From Carex sylvatica (lineage: Eukaryota; Streptophyta; Magnoliopsida; Poales; Cyperaceae), in contig CAXKVR010000578.1 in the NCBI GenBank assembly GCA_964058845.1, forward strand, positions 1 through 22,980: a stretch of DNA of 22,980 bases, in the 5' to 3' direction. The translations under genes and the position numbers were made by a program. Below, one piece after another: positions 1 to 9,852 of this stretch. A model generated the notes under the pieces. It saw only the letters and a list, made by a program, of their open reading frames with translations. It was not told where the DNA came from and made no database searches. How positions within the stretch are numbered: position 1 is the stretch's first letter; each line of letters opens with the position of its first letter.

Positions 1-1433
1 TTTTCACTCTCTATTCCATTCTCCATTTCCTGAAGAATAAAACAACCACTATTTTGTTTCCGCAAAGGGTTAACATTTTAGCACCAAATCAGAAGACTTG
101 AGTTATGTATGTTTTGAACGCATGCACTTACAGTTTATACTGAACACACGTATTTAGAAGCCCCATGTTCAATCGAATTCACATCCGCCGAAATTCCAGA
201 TTCGGGTCCATGTTCAATCAGCTTGTTTCAGTACTAAAATTCTCTTTTAGTATTTTTCTATTTGTATGAGCACACGAGTTCTGTATTATTGTTAAATTTA
301 TCCTACTTTAATAGGAATAGAAAAAAAAAATAATACCCGTTCACCGTCCAAATTTTATGGTAAAGACGGGGAGTCCTTTCATATATATATGTGCCGGATT
401 ATATATTTTTGACATTTAGAGTTATTACATAACTGATTAAGATGATCTCCGGAGTATGCGTATCTAATTTTGCCATTGTACATTTATACTTCTTTAAAAT
501 AGTTGTTGGGATAGTTAGACATCATTTAATAGAATATACACTGAAAAGAATATCTCAGAGTAATTAAGCTATTTAAAAAGAATCCATCACACCATCAGTA
601 TATCAGACTAATTACTGGTTTGATTGGCTTGTATGTGCGCCAATAGTTAAAGGGAAAAAAAAATAGAACGACCAGTCTCTTTTCTTCTATGTCCAACATT
701 TTCCAAATATTGTTCAAAAAAAGAAGCGGTTCCCCCACACACATACACACGCTAACTAAACATATATATAATATGGAGGGGCAGATGCAAGCCAAAGAGA
801 CACCCCTATTCTTTTAATTATTAATATTTTTTTTTATATAGTTAAGCTCCTGATAAAATGTTAAAAGTGTGTTTATAGCCCAGTAATTAGAATTGTACTT
901 TGTGGTTGGATTCAAATTTTAACTGCCAGTCTACCATACATTCAGTATTTTACATTTGAACCCTCCAATCTAAATTTCCTACTTACACGGTTTCTACCCC
1001 GTTGGGAAAATGAAGGACGTTTGGCGGTGAATAAGGCAAAACAAAATTAGAAAATTCCAGAGGAGAGGTTCTGCCACAATCAATTGGTCACATCTCAGTG
1101 TGGGTTTGCTTGATGATCAATCAATGCGGTTGCATCTTACTCTTGAAATAATATTCTAGTATAGACAATGAGACATACTGTCCTCAGGCTGCAGGACCAT
1201 TTGCCTCCATGACCCAATCGTATAACCCAAAACGAGGAAGAAGTGAGTGGACTGTGGAGTAAGCATTGTTGGAATTAATTTCTGCATTTCTGTAATTAAC
1301 ACAAATGCTGCAAGTTCCTTTCCTTATACAGTGGTTCCATCGGACGGATGCCTCCACTGTCATGATAACCATTGTCCATTTGATTTGCACTGCTAAGTTG
1401 AAGACGTCTAAATCTATGATTTTCTTAGAAATT
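1..1433. other. Intergenic AT-rich DNA, no gene recognised
   Basis: No conserved protein family, RNA gene or clear transposon end was recognised here. The minus strand between 1184 and 1456 has an open stretch of about 90 codons ending in a stop at 1184. Its translation resembles no family I know, and its start is inside a simple repeat, so I do not call it a gene. The rest is A/T-rich with short homopolymers. Confidence 0.6.
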
Positions 1434-1464
1434 AAAAAAATAAATAAATAAATCAATCAATCAA
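1434..1464. repeat. Tetranucleotide microsatellite (AAAT)n / (TCAA)n
   Basis: Short compound simple repeat: a run of AAAT units followed directly by three TCAA-type units. It lies just outside the foldback that starts near 1469. Confidence 0.75.
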
Positions 1465-1468
1465 ATGA

Positions 1469-1720
1469 TTGTTGTTTTCTTTGAAAAATAGATGGAATCA
1501 CGACATTCACCAATGGTGCTGTTCCACCAAGAAATCAAGCTGTTTTCGATTGGTCAAAAATAGTTTTCAACCAAATTGTGCCCAGGATGTGGTTTAATGG
1601 TCTGAAAAATACTGATGGATGTGGTTTCAGAAACCTTAAATATTTAATTTCGATTGGCTTTACCTGGTGGAACCGTACATTGGTGCAGTTCCATTTACTT
1701 TTCAAAGAGAAAAACAACAA
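1469..1720. repeat. Imperfect foldback, possible MITE
   Basis: The left arm (about 1469-1535) and the reverse complement of the right arm (about 1655-1720) share TTGTTGTTTT, CTTTGAAAA, ATGGAA, CACCAATG and GTTCCACC in the same order, with small gaps. This predicts a long imperfect hairpin. The inner part also repeats GGATGTGGTTT directly (near 1584 and 1617). I found no convincing target duplication, so the class and exact ends are open. Confidence 0.5.
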
Positions 1721-1876
1721 ATTGAAATGGGAGGTAGCACAATTGATTAGGAAAATGTCTTAAAGTTGTTGTACCCAAAGATTGAGAGTTTGATTCCTTT
1801 TCACAAACTTGGATAGTTACTATCAAGTTTTCAAAAATAAAGATCCTAAATCTATACTCATTTTTACTTCCTGTTA

Positions 1877-2360
1877 TATATTTTATGGTTATTTTTTTTT
1901 GAATGCTTATATTGAGTAAAGCTAGTGTGTACTATGCTCACCGAGAAGACCTGATGAGCGTAATTATAAAATTTATTGGATTGACTTCAAACGACGAATA
2001 CAAACTATTGAAACCGATCTACTTTATGAGTGATATGTGTACATGCAAAATTTATAAAATTTTAAATTTATTTAATACAAAATCAAGTGATAAGAAAATG
2101 AAGGTGTATGAATTATTTTGATGCATCAATTTTCATCATTTTTTTTATTTCTTGACTTTGTATTAAATGAATTCAAAATTTAAAATTTAAAATATTTGGA
2201 TCTACAGAACACTCATAGAGTAGATCGGTTTCAAGAGTTTGGATTCATCATTTGAAGCCAATTAGATATATTTGAAGTTATGCTCACCAAGTGATCTTCT
2301 TGTTGAGTGTAGTGCACGCTAGCTTTACTCGCTTATATTTTATGGTTATTTTCATTGAAT
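1877..2360. repeat. About 28-bp direct repeat split by a MITE
   Basis: TATATTTTATGG followed by a T-rich stretch and TTGAAT occurs at 1877-1904 and again at 2334-2360. Removing the MITE at 1914-2330 with one target-site copy leaves the two units almost adjacent. The MITE therefore probably inserted between two copies of a short tandem duplication. Confidence 0.6.
1914..2330. mobile_element. Mutator-type MITE, 417 bp, long TIRs
   Basis: The ends are inverted: GAGTAAAGCTAGTGTG at the left and, reverse-complemented, GAGTAAAGCTAGCGTG at the right. Pairing of the arms continues inward for about 120 bp and includes GAAACCGATCTACT on both sides. The 9-bp sequence GCTTATATT flanks both ends (1905-1913 and 2331-2339) as a perfect target-site duplication. 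Long TIRs with a 9-bp duplication are the hallmark of Mutator-like elements. The AT-rich interior has no convincing coding capacity, so it is non-autonomous. Superfamily assignment follows from the duplication length and TIR length; no transposase is present to confirm it. Confidence 0.88.
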
Positions 2361-2995
2361 AAAAAGGATTAATCATTGATTAAGAAATTTTAGTTGTGTG
2401 TAGCACAACAGGTCTCCCAAAAATACAGTCCAAGCTCCAACATTGATGATAACGAAGAGTTTACACATCACCCAAGTCTCAGACACCTAATAACTCAAAT
2501 GTAGCAGTTAATGCACAGCCACCTTTGTAAGGTATTGGTTAGTTAATTCTGAGATTTGGAATACAGATAGTCCGTATCTTGATATAATTTCAATCTCTGA
2601 TTCTGTCGCGACCAAATCCTATCAAAAAAGCTACCAAATCTTACCTGAAATCAATAGAAACCCACATGATTTGTCAAGTGTCATGGTATGAATCAGAACA
2701 AATGCAGAGAGTAATTAAGCATGATATGGTGCCCTGTCTGTCCCCAATACACCACGCAGAAGCAATTGCCTTCAATATCATCCAAGATGAAAGTTCCTAT
2801 GGTTTCCCAAGAAAATTAAAATTATTTTTCTTCAGAACACCAATACCAAACATTATATAATTTGACTAGTTATAAAATTATTTCTCTTTCTCTTCAGAAC
2901 ATAAATACCATATATAAATTGACTAGTTGTAAAATACATGAAATTGCACCGAAATACAAAATATAATAAACCAGGCATGCAAGGGTATTAATTAA
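2340..2995. other. Intergenic stretch, no gene recognised
   Basis: No protein family was recognised on either strand. Open frames here are short and lack similarity to anything I know. The only structure seen is the tandem duplication at 2820-2935. Confidence 0.55.
2820..2935. repeat. Imperfect tandem duplication, unit about 58 bp
   Basis: Two adjacent copies (about 2820-2877 and 2879-2935) share CTTCAGAACA, AATACCA, TATATAA and TTTGACTAGTT or its near match in the same order. They differ by small indels and substitutions. Confidence 0.7.
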
Positions 2996-3005
2996 TTGTT
3001 TGGCC

Positions 3006-3120
3006 AATTGAAAAACGACATGTGCACTCAAATGTAATGGGGGCATGGACATTATGGACCTGGACCGCCAGAATGAAGCCCTGCTGCTGAAATGGATTTG
3101 GTGGCTTCGAACTTCACCCA
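3006..3120 (+). pseudogene. LINE ORF2 C-terminal fragment (zf-RVT-like region)
   Basis: In one plus-strand frame from about 3024, the translation contains a CALK-C-GG element, then DLDRQNEALLLKWIWWL. This matches the 'VC.PK..GGLGI.DL..QN.ALL.KW.W' block that lies downstream of the reverse transcriptase in plant non-LTR retrotransposons. The fragment is only about 100 bp, and no RT domain lies upstream of it on this strand. It abuts the plastid fragment that starts near 3176 and points the opposite way from the larger LINE piece at 4356-5880. It is a relic with no coding function. The family is recognised from memory of the motif; the exact borders are uncertain. Confidence 0.65.
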
Positions 3121-3175
3121 GAAGGCCAATGGACTCAGACGCTAAGACTCCTGTATGGCTTAACGGACGAGTTCA

Positions 3176-4359
3176 GCCAATTGATTCTGAGTATTTTTAT
3201 CAAGGCAGAAGCAAATTGTGAAAAGGCTTCTAACTCTGTGAATTGCGCTAGTTTTAATTTTAATTTTTCAGCTATTTGTTTCATAGCTTTAATTTGAGCT
3301 GCAGATCCTACTCTCGAAACATAAATACCCACATTAATTGCAGGTCAGATTCCAGCATTGAATAAATCAGCAGATAAAAATATTTGTCTATCTGTAATAG
3401 AAATTACATTAGTAGGAATATAGGCTGAAACATCTCCAGATTGAGTCTCAACTATTGGTAAAGCAGTCATACTTCCTTCACCTAAATGAGAACTTAATTT
3501 AGCAGCTCTTTCCAAAAGACGTGAGTGCAAGTAAAAAACATCTCCTGGATAAGCTTCACGACCAGGTGGCCTTCTTAATAGAAGAGACATTTGGCGATAA
3601 GCCTGTGCTTGTTTAGAGAGATCATCATAAATTATTAAAGTATGACGTTCACGATACATAAAATATTCAGCCAGAGCTGCTCCTGTATAAGGAGCCAGGT
3701 ATTGTAATGTAGCAGGTGAATCCGCCATTTCAGCTACGACAATAGTGTATTCCATGGCCTCTGTATCTTGGAAAGTAGTCACTACTTGAGCCACAGAAGA
3801 TGCCTTTTGACCGATAGCTACATAAATACATATTACATTTTGCTCTTTTTGATTGAGAATTGTATCTGTGGCTACTGTTGTTTTACCAGTCTGTCTGTCT
3901 CCAATAATTAATTCTCGCTGACCCCGTCCTATAGGGATCATTGCATCAATAGCAATAAGCCCTGTTTGAAGGGGCTCATATACAGAACGCCTCGAAATAA
4001 TACCAGGCGCAGGGGATTCAATTAATCAGGATTCAGAAGATGCAATTGGGCCTCTTCCATCAATAGGTTGAGCCAAAGCATTTATAACACGACCTAAATA
4101 AGCTTCACTAACAGGTATCTGAGCAATTCTTCCTGTTGCTTTTACAGAACTTTTCTCTTTTATCATCAAACCATCACCCATTAATACAACACCAACATTT
4201 TTTGAATCCAAATTCAGAGCAATACCTATTGTACCCTCTTCAAATTCTACTAATTCACCTGCCATGACTTCATTAAGACCATAAATACGAGCAATACCAT
4301 CACCTACTTGAAGCACATTACCGGTATTTATAATCTTGACTTCTCTATTATATTGTTCA
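3176..4359 (-). pseudogene. atpA: Nuclear plastid DNA (NUPT): atpA fragment, decayed
   Basis: The minus strand encodes most of the alpha subunit of plastid ATP synthase, from an N-terminal QYNREVK segment through the Walker A region GDRQTGKT (about 3890-3915), the B-site segment [11 protein letters not shown], and [19 protein letters not shown]. It ends near [14 protein letters not shown]. The first 20 or so codons and the C-terminal tail are missing. Two in-frame stops (TGA at 4026-4028 and 3345-3347) stand where the plastid protein has Arg codons, and a 1-bp deletion near 3205 shifts the frame. It resembles plastid AtpA much more than mitochondrial Atp1. It is a non-functional nuclear copy: the functional gene is in the chloroplast. 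The right end is fused in frame to a LINE relic. Confidence 0.93.
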
Positions 4360-5880
4360 GATTTGGCGTAATTTATTTTCATCCCAGAAAAATTCTCAAA
4401 AGCAATCATATGTAGTTTAAGAGTAGCCACCATTCTAGAGTCAGCTTGAAGAAATAATAAAGTATCATCAGCAAATTGTAAGTTCAAAACTGGACCAACA
4501 TTTACAAAATTATCAATTACAGAAATAAATCCGGCTGACTGGATTTTTTGTAAAGATTTATTTAAAACATCAGCCACCAAATTAAAAGACAGAGGAGACA
4601 GAGGATCACCATGTCGTAAGCCCCGTTTGCATTTAAAATAAGGACCAAGTGTGCCATTAAAATTAATACAAGTTTGTCCACTATATAGGATATATTTTAT
4701 CAATTCAATGAATAAAGTCCCAAAACCCTTTACTTGGATGACTTCAATTAGAAAATTCCAATTCACTCAATCAAAAGCCTTTTCATAATCAAGCTTAAAT
4801 AGAATTCCCTTTAGTTTCCGTTGATGAATATAATGTAAAACCTCACGTGCACAAGCTATATGATCAGTAACTAATCTGTCTTTGATGAAGGCAGTTTGAT
4901 AATCATCAATAAGGGAAGAAAGGACCCTACCTAATCTATTAGTAAGTACCTTGGTAATCAATTTAGAACTATAATTAATTAGGCTGATGGATCTATAATT
5001 AGTGACAAATTTTGGATCATCCTTTTTTGGGATAAGACAAACAGATGCAATGTTCAATTTAGAAAGTTCAAGATTATTGGAATAAAATGATTGAAATAAC
5101 TGGAATAAATTCATCTTGACAATATCCCAAAAAAATTGATAAAACAAAAATGAAAGGCCATCTGGACCAGATGCCTTATTAGGATTGCATGAAAATAAAA
5201 TATGTTTAATCTCCTCAAGAGTGAAAGGAGCCTCTAAAATATTGCATTGAGAAACATTCAACTTCTCAGAACTAGATCACAAATCCGAATTTAGGGTAAC
5301 ATCCTTTACAGTTGTCGTACCCAACAAATTATTATAAAAAGATGTGACATGTGCTTGTAAAACAACATGATCAAAGTACATTTTCCCATCAATTTCTAAT
5401 GAAAAAAAAATTTCTCCTTTTTTTTGAGGAGGCAGTGATATGAAAAAAATCTGGTGTTAGAATTTCTCTCAAGACACCACTGAATTCGAAATCGTTGTTG
5501 CCAATGAAATTCTTCTTCCTTATAAATCAGATAAAAAGAAGCTTGACAATTCTTTCATTTCTCTATCTCAGATGGAGGAATAGAATGAGATTCCTCTAAA
5601 ATCTCAAATTCAGAATTTTTTGATAGAAGGAATTGTTTCTTTCTTTTTTGTTCATCCATAATATTTGCATGTCATTCCCTTAACTTTTTTCTTAAAAATT
5701 ACAATTTTAATTGTCATAATTTGTCAAGCTCTACACCTAATAGAAAAGAGTTCCACCAAAAAATCACCAACTCAATAAAACTCTCTTGAGCTAACCAAAT
5801 TTTCTCAAATCTAATAGGCACCTTAGATTGAAACACATGGGCAGAGGTTTGCAAAATAAGATCACATTGTACTTCGACAT
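4356..5880 (-). pseudogene. LINE (non-LTR retrotransposon) ORF2 fragment with RT domain
   Basis: Reading the minus strand from about 5880, the pieces follow the order of a plant L1-type ORF2. First comes the region after the endonuclease (FEKIWLAQESF), then the linker block FHWQQRFRIQW..RNSNTRFFH (about 5400-5520). The reverse transcriptase follows: [68 protein letters not shown] and the catalytic FADD (near 4465). The endonuclease and the C-terminal zinc-binding region are missing. The frame is broken by stops, including TGA at 4767-4769 (an Arg in the family) and 5277-5279 (a Trp), and by at least one frameshift between 5261 and 5714. The C-terminal break is exactly where plastid atpA begins. 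It is inactive. Confidence 0.92.
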
Positions 5881-6046
5881 TAAAAACAACAACAGACGTA
5901 CAAACATTTAAACACAAAGAATAACTGCTGATTAATTATCTCTATTTTGCACATGAAAACTACAACGAATTAACACATCATACAAACGCAAAATAAAAGT
6001 GCTGGTTATCTGGAAACCCTTTCGCCCTCTCTACTTTATATTATAT

Positions 6047-6052
6047 TTTATT
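6047..6052 (-). terminator. Candidate poly(A) signal of the desaturase gene
   Basis: AATAAA on the minus strand, 21 bases after the stop codon, inside an A-rich stretch. It fits a plant near-upstream polyadenylation element, but such AT-rich hexamers are common and no cleavage site can be seen. Confidence 0.35.
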
Positions 6053-6073
6053 TTTTTCCATTTTCTACTGGCT

Positions 6074-9000
6074 TTAGAGTACGACCTCTCTCCCATGAAT
6101 CCAGCTAAACTGCACGGTCTTCCTCTCCTTGGCACGGTTCTGAGCCCTCTCCTCAAGCCTCCGAATCCTGGGGGCAAGGGTACACACATAATCCTGTGCT
6201 CTTCTGCCTTCACCAGAGAGGCCCACAAGGTCCCCGACCTCCCATTGCGCCACTAGGAATTCGAGAATATCGGCATAGTCCTTGGCAGTGTAGACTTGGA
6301 GGCGCTGCGCCACCATCGAGAAATGCTTGAAGAGGTCGTGGTCACGGCCATCGTGCATCAAGTGTGCTGGCATCACAATTTTCTTTTGCATCATGTTTGC
6401 CAGAGCTAGAATTGTGCTGTCAGGGTCAATCTCAAACAGCTTCTTCACAATCTTTGTGTACGCTGTCTCATGACGCTTCTCATCTGATGCAATTGTCCCA
6501 CATATCTACAACAAAAGTTTGATTGATTTTATTTCATGAGCTGCTCACATAACCTAAATAAAATTATATAAGAACGGCACAATTGTATGTAAGGCTATTC
6601 ATTCTACTTGTACTGGTACCTAATTGGGTACTGTGACAGTATTATTATTATTATTATATGTCGCAAACATGTATAAAAATGAAACTAGATTGGCAACCAA
6701 TGATCAGATGCCAAAATAATATATATCTTAATTTACACATTTCAAATAGTACCTGAGCTAGCTTAAGGTCCCCATATTCTTTGGCATGGCGGGCAGTGTT
6801 GCTATGGGAAATGAATGTGGCTCTTTCTTGGAATGAGGTATATATAAAACCCAGGTATGGGTTGTGCTCTACCTTAAATGCCTGTGAAACAAAACAATGT
6901 TGAGTATGTATGCATGGCTGCAGCTAAAAATACTTCCGCGTAAAATTCTGATGGTTCATTTAAAGAATGCCAGTTGCAGCAAAATTCTGATGGTTCATTT
7001 AATCTTTTCTCACAATGGTTGGTTTTTGTTTATTGGCTTTCTTACTGGACTTATGTTTTATGTGTTCAATTTAATTTTCCAGGTTCTAACTATAAGTTTT
7101 TCATAAAGGACAGCAAACAAATTGCCATACCCATCAAAGTTTCACCAAATAAGTAATCAATACCAGCACTGGTATGACCTATCCAGATCAATTCAAGATA
7201 CTACAATTGTATGGAGATAATACAAAACCATGTAATTCTGTACCATTCCGGCACCAATCAGATATTGGATTGTCTTCTCGATCATCTTCATGTCCACACG
7301 GCCCGTTAGATACAGGTACTTATTCAACAAATCACCATGCCTGTTCTCCTCAGCAGACCAGCCACGGGACCAGATTGCCCAGCTCATCGGGCTCACACCA
7401 GTATCATCCCTAACCGCATCCATGGTGTTCAGCAGTTTCTGGTAAGTTGGCAGTGCTTCCTCAGTTATCATGTTTCCAACCAGGCATACAAAATAATCAT
7501 CTGGAATTTCCTTTGCCTGCATCTGAACCTCCCGCACTTCATCATAGAATTCGTCAGTGGAAGGCTCTGGAAGGAAGTCTTGTGGCTGCCAACATTTTTC
7601 TACCGGCTTGAGAAGTGGCAAGATGTTTTCTCTGGCCCAGGGCTCGAGGTTATTGAAGATCTCAATCTTCTCTGGAGGCATGGAGTAAGAAACTTGCATG
7701 TGTACCTTCTGTGGAGAGCTCAACGGCTTTTCCCCAGTTTGAACCCTTGAAAAGGAAGAAGTTATTTTATAAGAACCAGTGGACCGAAATTTCTTTAGCC
7801 TCTCTTTTATTCTGTTATGTTATTTTTCTTAGCTCTTTAGTGTTCAACTGCAGTCTGAGGTGTAATAACTAACAAGGGTTGACTTAGGACAATTGGATCA
7901 ACTTCAGTCCCAACTTTTATGCAGTTAGCCTCAAACTGCAAGTAATCCATACATTTTCTGCAACTATCACAAATTCTGACATCTGATTGACTTAAATTTA
8001 GAGAGTTTATTAATTGCTTTAAAATGTGATCTGCAGATTTATTTTATTCTTTCCACATGCACTCATCCAAAATGTCACAGCTGAAGCTTCCCTGACTTCT
8101 CTGTTTACAACGCGAGACAGAATGAGAAACAAGGGGTGTTTCAGCACCTTTCAAATAGGACGGGGAAGTGAGGAAATATATCTTTTTATTCTCAAATAAG
8201 AAGTTTCTAATATTTGAGGTATATATGCAATGCAATGCACAGATAATAAACTTCCCCAAAAAATGAACCGGTAAAATATTAGACAGATAAACAACTCCAA
8301 TTTTAGACACTAACGGGTGCTACTTATTAGATGCCGTAAGATTCTAAATATAGTATAGCTTGCCAGACTAAACAAAGAGGCAATAAATATAACACACTAC
8401 CTCAGTTAATGCTACTCAGTGAATAATGGCAAGCATCTAGAAATAAATTATTTGATCATTCTTCAAATGTCTTGCTTTATAAAAATTAAATATTACATAT
8501 TTATACATAAATGGAATAAAAATATCTTCTTTCAGGGTTCAATCTTGGCCTGTTACTCAACTGAAGCCGGATTAGACTAGGTCAGGTTATTCGGTAAGAT
8601 AAAAACAATTTTGTACTTTCACCTCACTTCAGAAAATTTAGGTTATCCAATTCAAGTGAACAACTGGAACTACATATATATATATATGAGAGAGAGAGAG
8701 GTTCACATTCTGGTAAAGACAGATAATCAACGGGAAAGACAACAGAAAAAAATTATATTTTTAATGAACAATGCCTCACCACCCCCTCCCCCTCCCACCA
8801 CCACCACCAAAAAAAAAAACCCTATTGAAATCCAATGAAGTAACATTGAAAGCAAACTAAGAAGACAGACAACACTCCCGGATTGAAGTAACATTTCAGT
8901 AACCGCTAGTTGATGACATCCACATTAACAGGACTAAAAGACAAAAAAAAACTCACCAAAACCAAAACTGACGATGAACAAATAGCATTTAGCAACTGTA

Positions 9001-9150
9001 ACATAGAAAGGAAAAAGGAAAGGGAGCTCACTTTGTAACTATATCTGCCATGGAAACCTTGAGAGGGCTGAATCTCCTTTTTTTGTAGCTTATGAGTGGT
9101 GGAGAGGAAAAGGAAATGAACAGCATTTTTGAAGCCACTTGAAACGCCAT
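6074..9150 (-). CDS. Stearoyl-[acyl-carrier-protein] 9-desaturase, plastidial (4 exons)
   Basis: Joined exons 9150-9032, 7745-7244, 6881-6753 and 6505-6074 give 1182 nt and 393 residues, the usual family length. All splice sites are GT-AG and the phases fit (2, 0, 0). The enzyme is a soluble di-iron desaturase of the plastid stroma. It introduces a cis double bond into saturated acyl-ACP, usually at C9 of 18:0-ACP, using O2 and ferredoxin. Residues 1 to about 34 form a Ser/Arg-rich transit peptide. The six iron ligands are present: E135, E173 and H176 (EENRH), E226, E259 and H262 (DEKRH). W92 and D258 of the electron-transfer path are also kept. The start ATG lies in AACAATGGCG and keeps the frame into exon 2; an ATG at 9226 does not. 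Odd point: the normally conserved DPRTEN turn reads AFKVEH (residues 208-213), which alters pocket positions. It is a divergent paralogue, probably functional. Confidence 0.95.
6942..7001. repeat. 21-bp direct repeat in desaturase intron 2
   Basis: AAAATTCTGATGGTTCATTT occurs at 6942 and again at 6981, the copies separated by 18 bases. Both lie inside the second intron (6882-7243), so they do not affect the protein. Confidence 0.8.
8674..8701. repeat. Compound microsatellite (TA)n(GA)n
   Basis: About seven AT units followed directly by about seven GA units, inside intron 1 of the desaturase gene. Compound dinucleotide repeats of this kind are often polymorphic. Confidence 0.85.
8774..8819. 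repeat. C-rich / CCA repeat with poly(A) tract
   Basis: A run of C-rich bases and CCA triplets ends in about eleven A residues. It is strand-asymmetric low-complexity sequence within intron 1. Confidence 0.75.
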
Positions 9151-9210
9151 TGTTGGTGCTTCTCTGTTCTACAGAGAGATATGTAGAAAGAGGCAGTAAC
9201 CAGTAGGTGG

Positions 9211-9220
9211 ATTTAAATAA
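9211..9220 (-). promoter_or_regulatory. Candidate TATA-like element of the desaturase gene
   Basis: TTATTTAAAT on the minus strand, 61-70 bases upstream of the ATG. This would put the transcription start near 9180 with a short 5' leader of about 30 nt. It also places the ATG at 9226 upstream of the transcript start, which supports the start at 9150. Inferred from position and composition only. Confidence 0.4.
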
Positions 9221-9355
9221 TGGCATGAGCGCAGTATGGAGGCAAGCCCAACTAAAATTCTAAAGGGAGAAATTAATGATTTGCCCTTGTATTTCTCTTT
9301 TCTTTTTGAATATTTATTTTTCTTTTAAGATTTGTTTTCTTAGTGACAGTTCAAG

Positions 9356-9546
9356 GGATCCAAATCTGAGCACCCTCCTATTCTTCCATCCGGACCATTC
9401 AAAATTGATCACACGACTTCAATTACTTTTTTTTTTTATATCAATATAATCTATTAAAACGAATCATATGTAATTGAAGCCGTATGATCGATTTTGAACA
9501 GTCCGGATGGAAGAATAGGAGGGTAAAAAGGAGCGCATTTGAATCC
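9356..9546. mobile_element. Mutator-type MITE, 191 bp, in the desaturase promoter region
   Basis: Arms 9356-9425 and 9470-9546 are inverted repeats. The ends read GGATCCAAAT and, reverse-complemented, GGATTCAAAT, and both arms contain CCCTCCTATTCTTCCATCCG. The central 45 bp are AT-rich. The flanks carry a perfect 9-bp duplication, CAGTTCAAG (9347-9355 and 9547-9555). It is non-coding. It lies 206-396 bp upstream of the desaturase ATG, close enough to influence expression. The GGATYC ends and 9-bp duplication are shared with the MITE at 18264-18464. Confidence 0.88.
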
Positions 9547-9780
9547 CAGTTCAAGAATGAGAGAAGAACCGAAACACAATTTTTCTTATTTGGTTTTCTA
9601 AATCCAGCGCCAAAACCAAGTATATCAAGAAAATATATTAAAACATATGGTAGCCGGTACCTACAGATAGTGGCCATAATTTTGGAATTCGTATCGTCTG
9701 CGTGAACTCGAAAAAGAATCTTTGGAGTTAATACATATGTATCATCCAATTAGCTTTAAGATTCGTGCGAATTAAATCCA

Positions 9781-9852
9781 CATTAATATTAAAAACTCCT
9801 ATGTTTTAGGCTGGCTCATTAATATTAAAAACTCCTATGTTTTAGGCCGGAG
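9781..9852. repeat. Tandem duplication, 36-bp unit
   Basis: CATTAATATTAAAAACTCCT plus the next 11 bases (ATGTTTTAGGC) are identical in 9781-9816 and 9817-9852; only the last few bases of the unit differ. The near identity suggests a recent event. Confidence 0.85.

Larger units (their letters stand above)
7746..9031 (-). other. Desaturase intron 1 (1286 nt)
   Basis: A long first intron separates the transit-peptide exon from the catalytic exons. The donor is AAA|GTGAGC and the acceptor TTTTCAAG|GGTT, preceded by a pyrimidine-rich stretch. The intron is phase 2 and completes a Lys codon. It holds simple repeats (8674-8701 and 8774-8819). I saw no coding sequence or transposon ends in it. Confidence 0.85.

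Noticed and set aside
1184..1456. 90-codon open stretch on the minus strand as a gene
   Set aside because: No recognised family, its start is in a simple repeat, and no splice or promoter signal supports it.
3176..4359. Mitochondrial atp1 origin of the ATP synthase fragment
   Set aside because: The residues around the nucleotide-binding loop and the [19 protein letters not shown] region match plastid AtpA, including the GDRQTGKT form and the ILNQ context, better than mitochondrial Atp1 as I know it.
3006..5880. Twin priming of a single LINE insertion
   Set aside because: Twin priming puts the inverted 5' part upstream of the sense-oriented 3' part. Here the inverted RT lies on the other side, with plastid DNA between.
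8906..9226. Alternative start of the desaturase at the ATG at 9226 (minus strand)
   Set aside because: It is 76 bases upstream of the ATG at 9150, in a different frame, and cannot splice in frame to the catalytic exon. It also lies upstream of the likely transcription start. The ATG at 9150 gives a proper transit peptide and matching splice phase.
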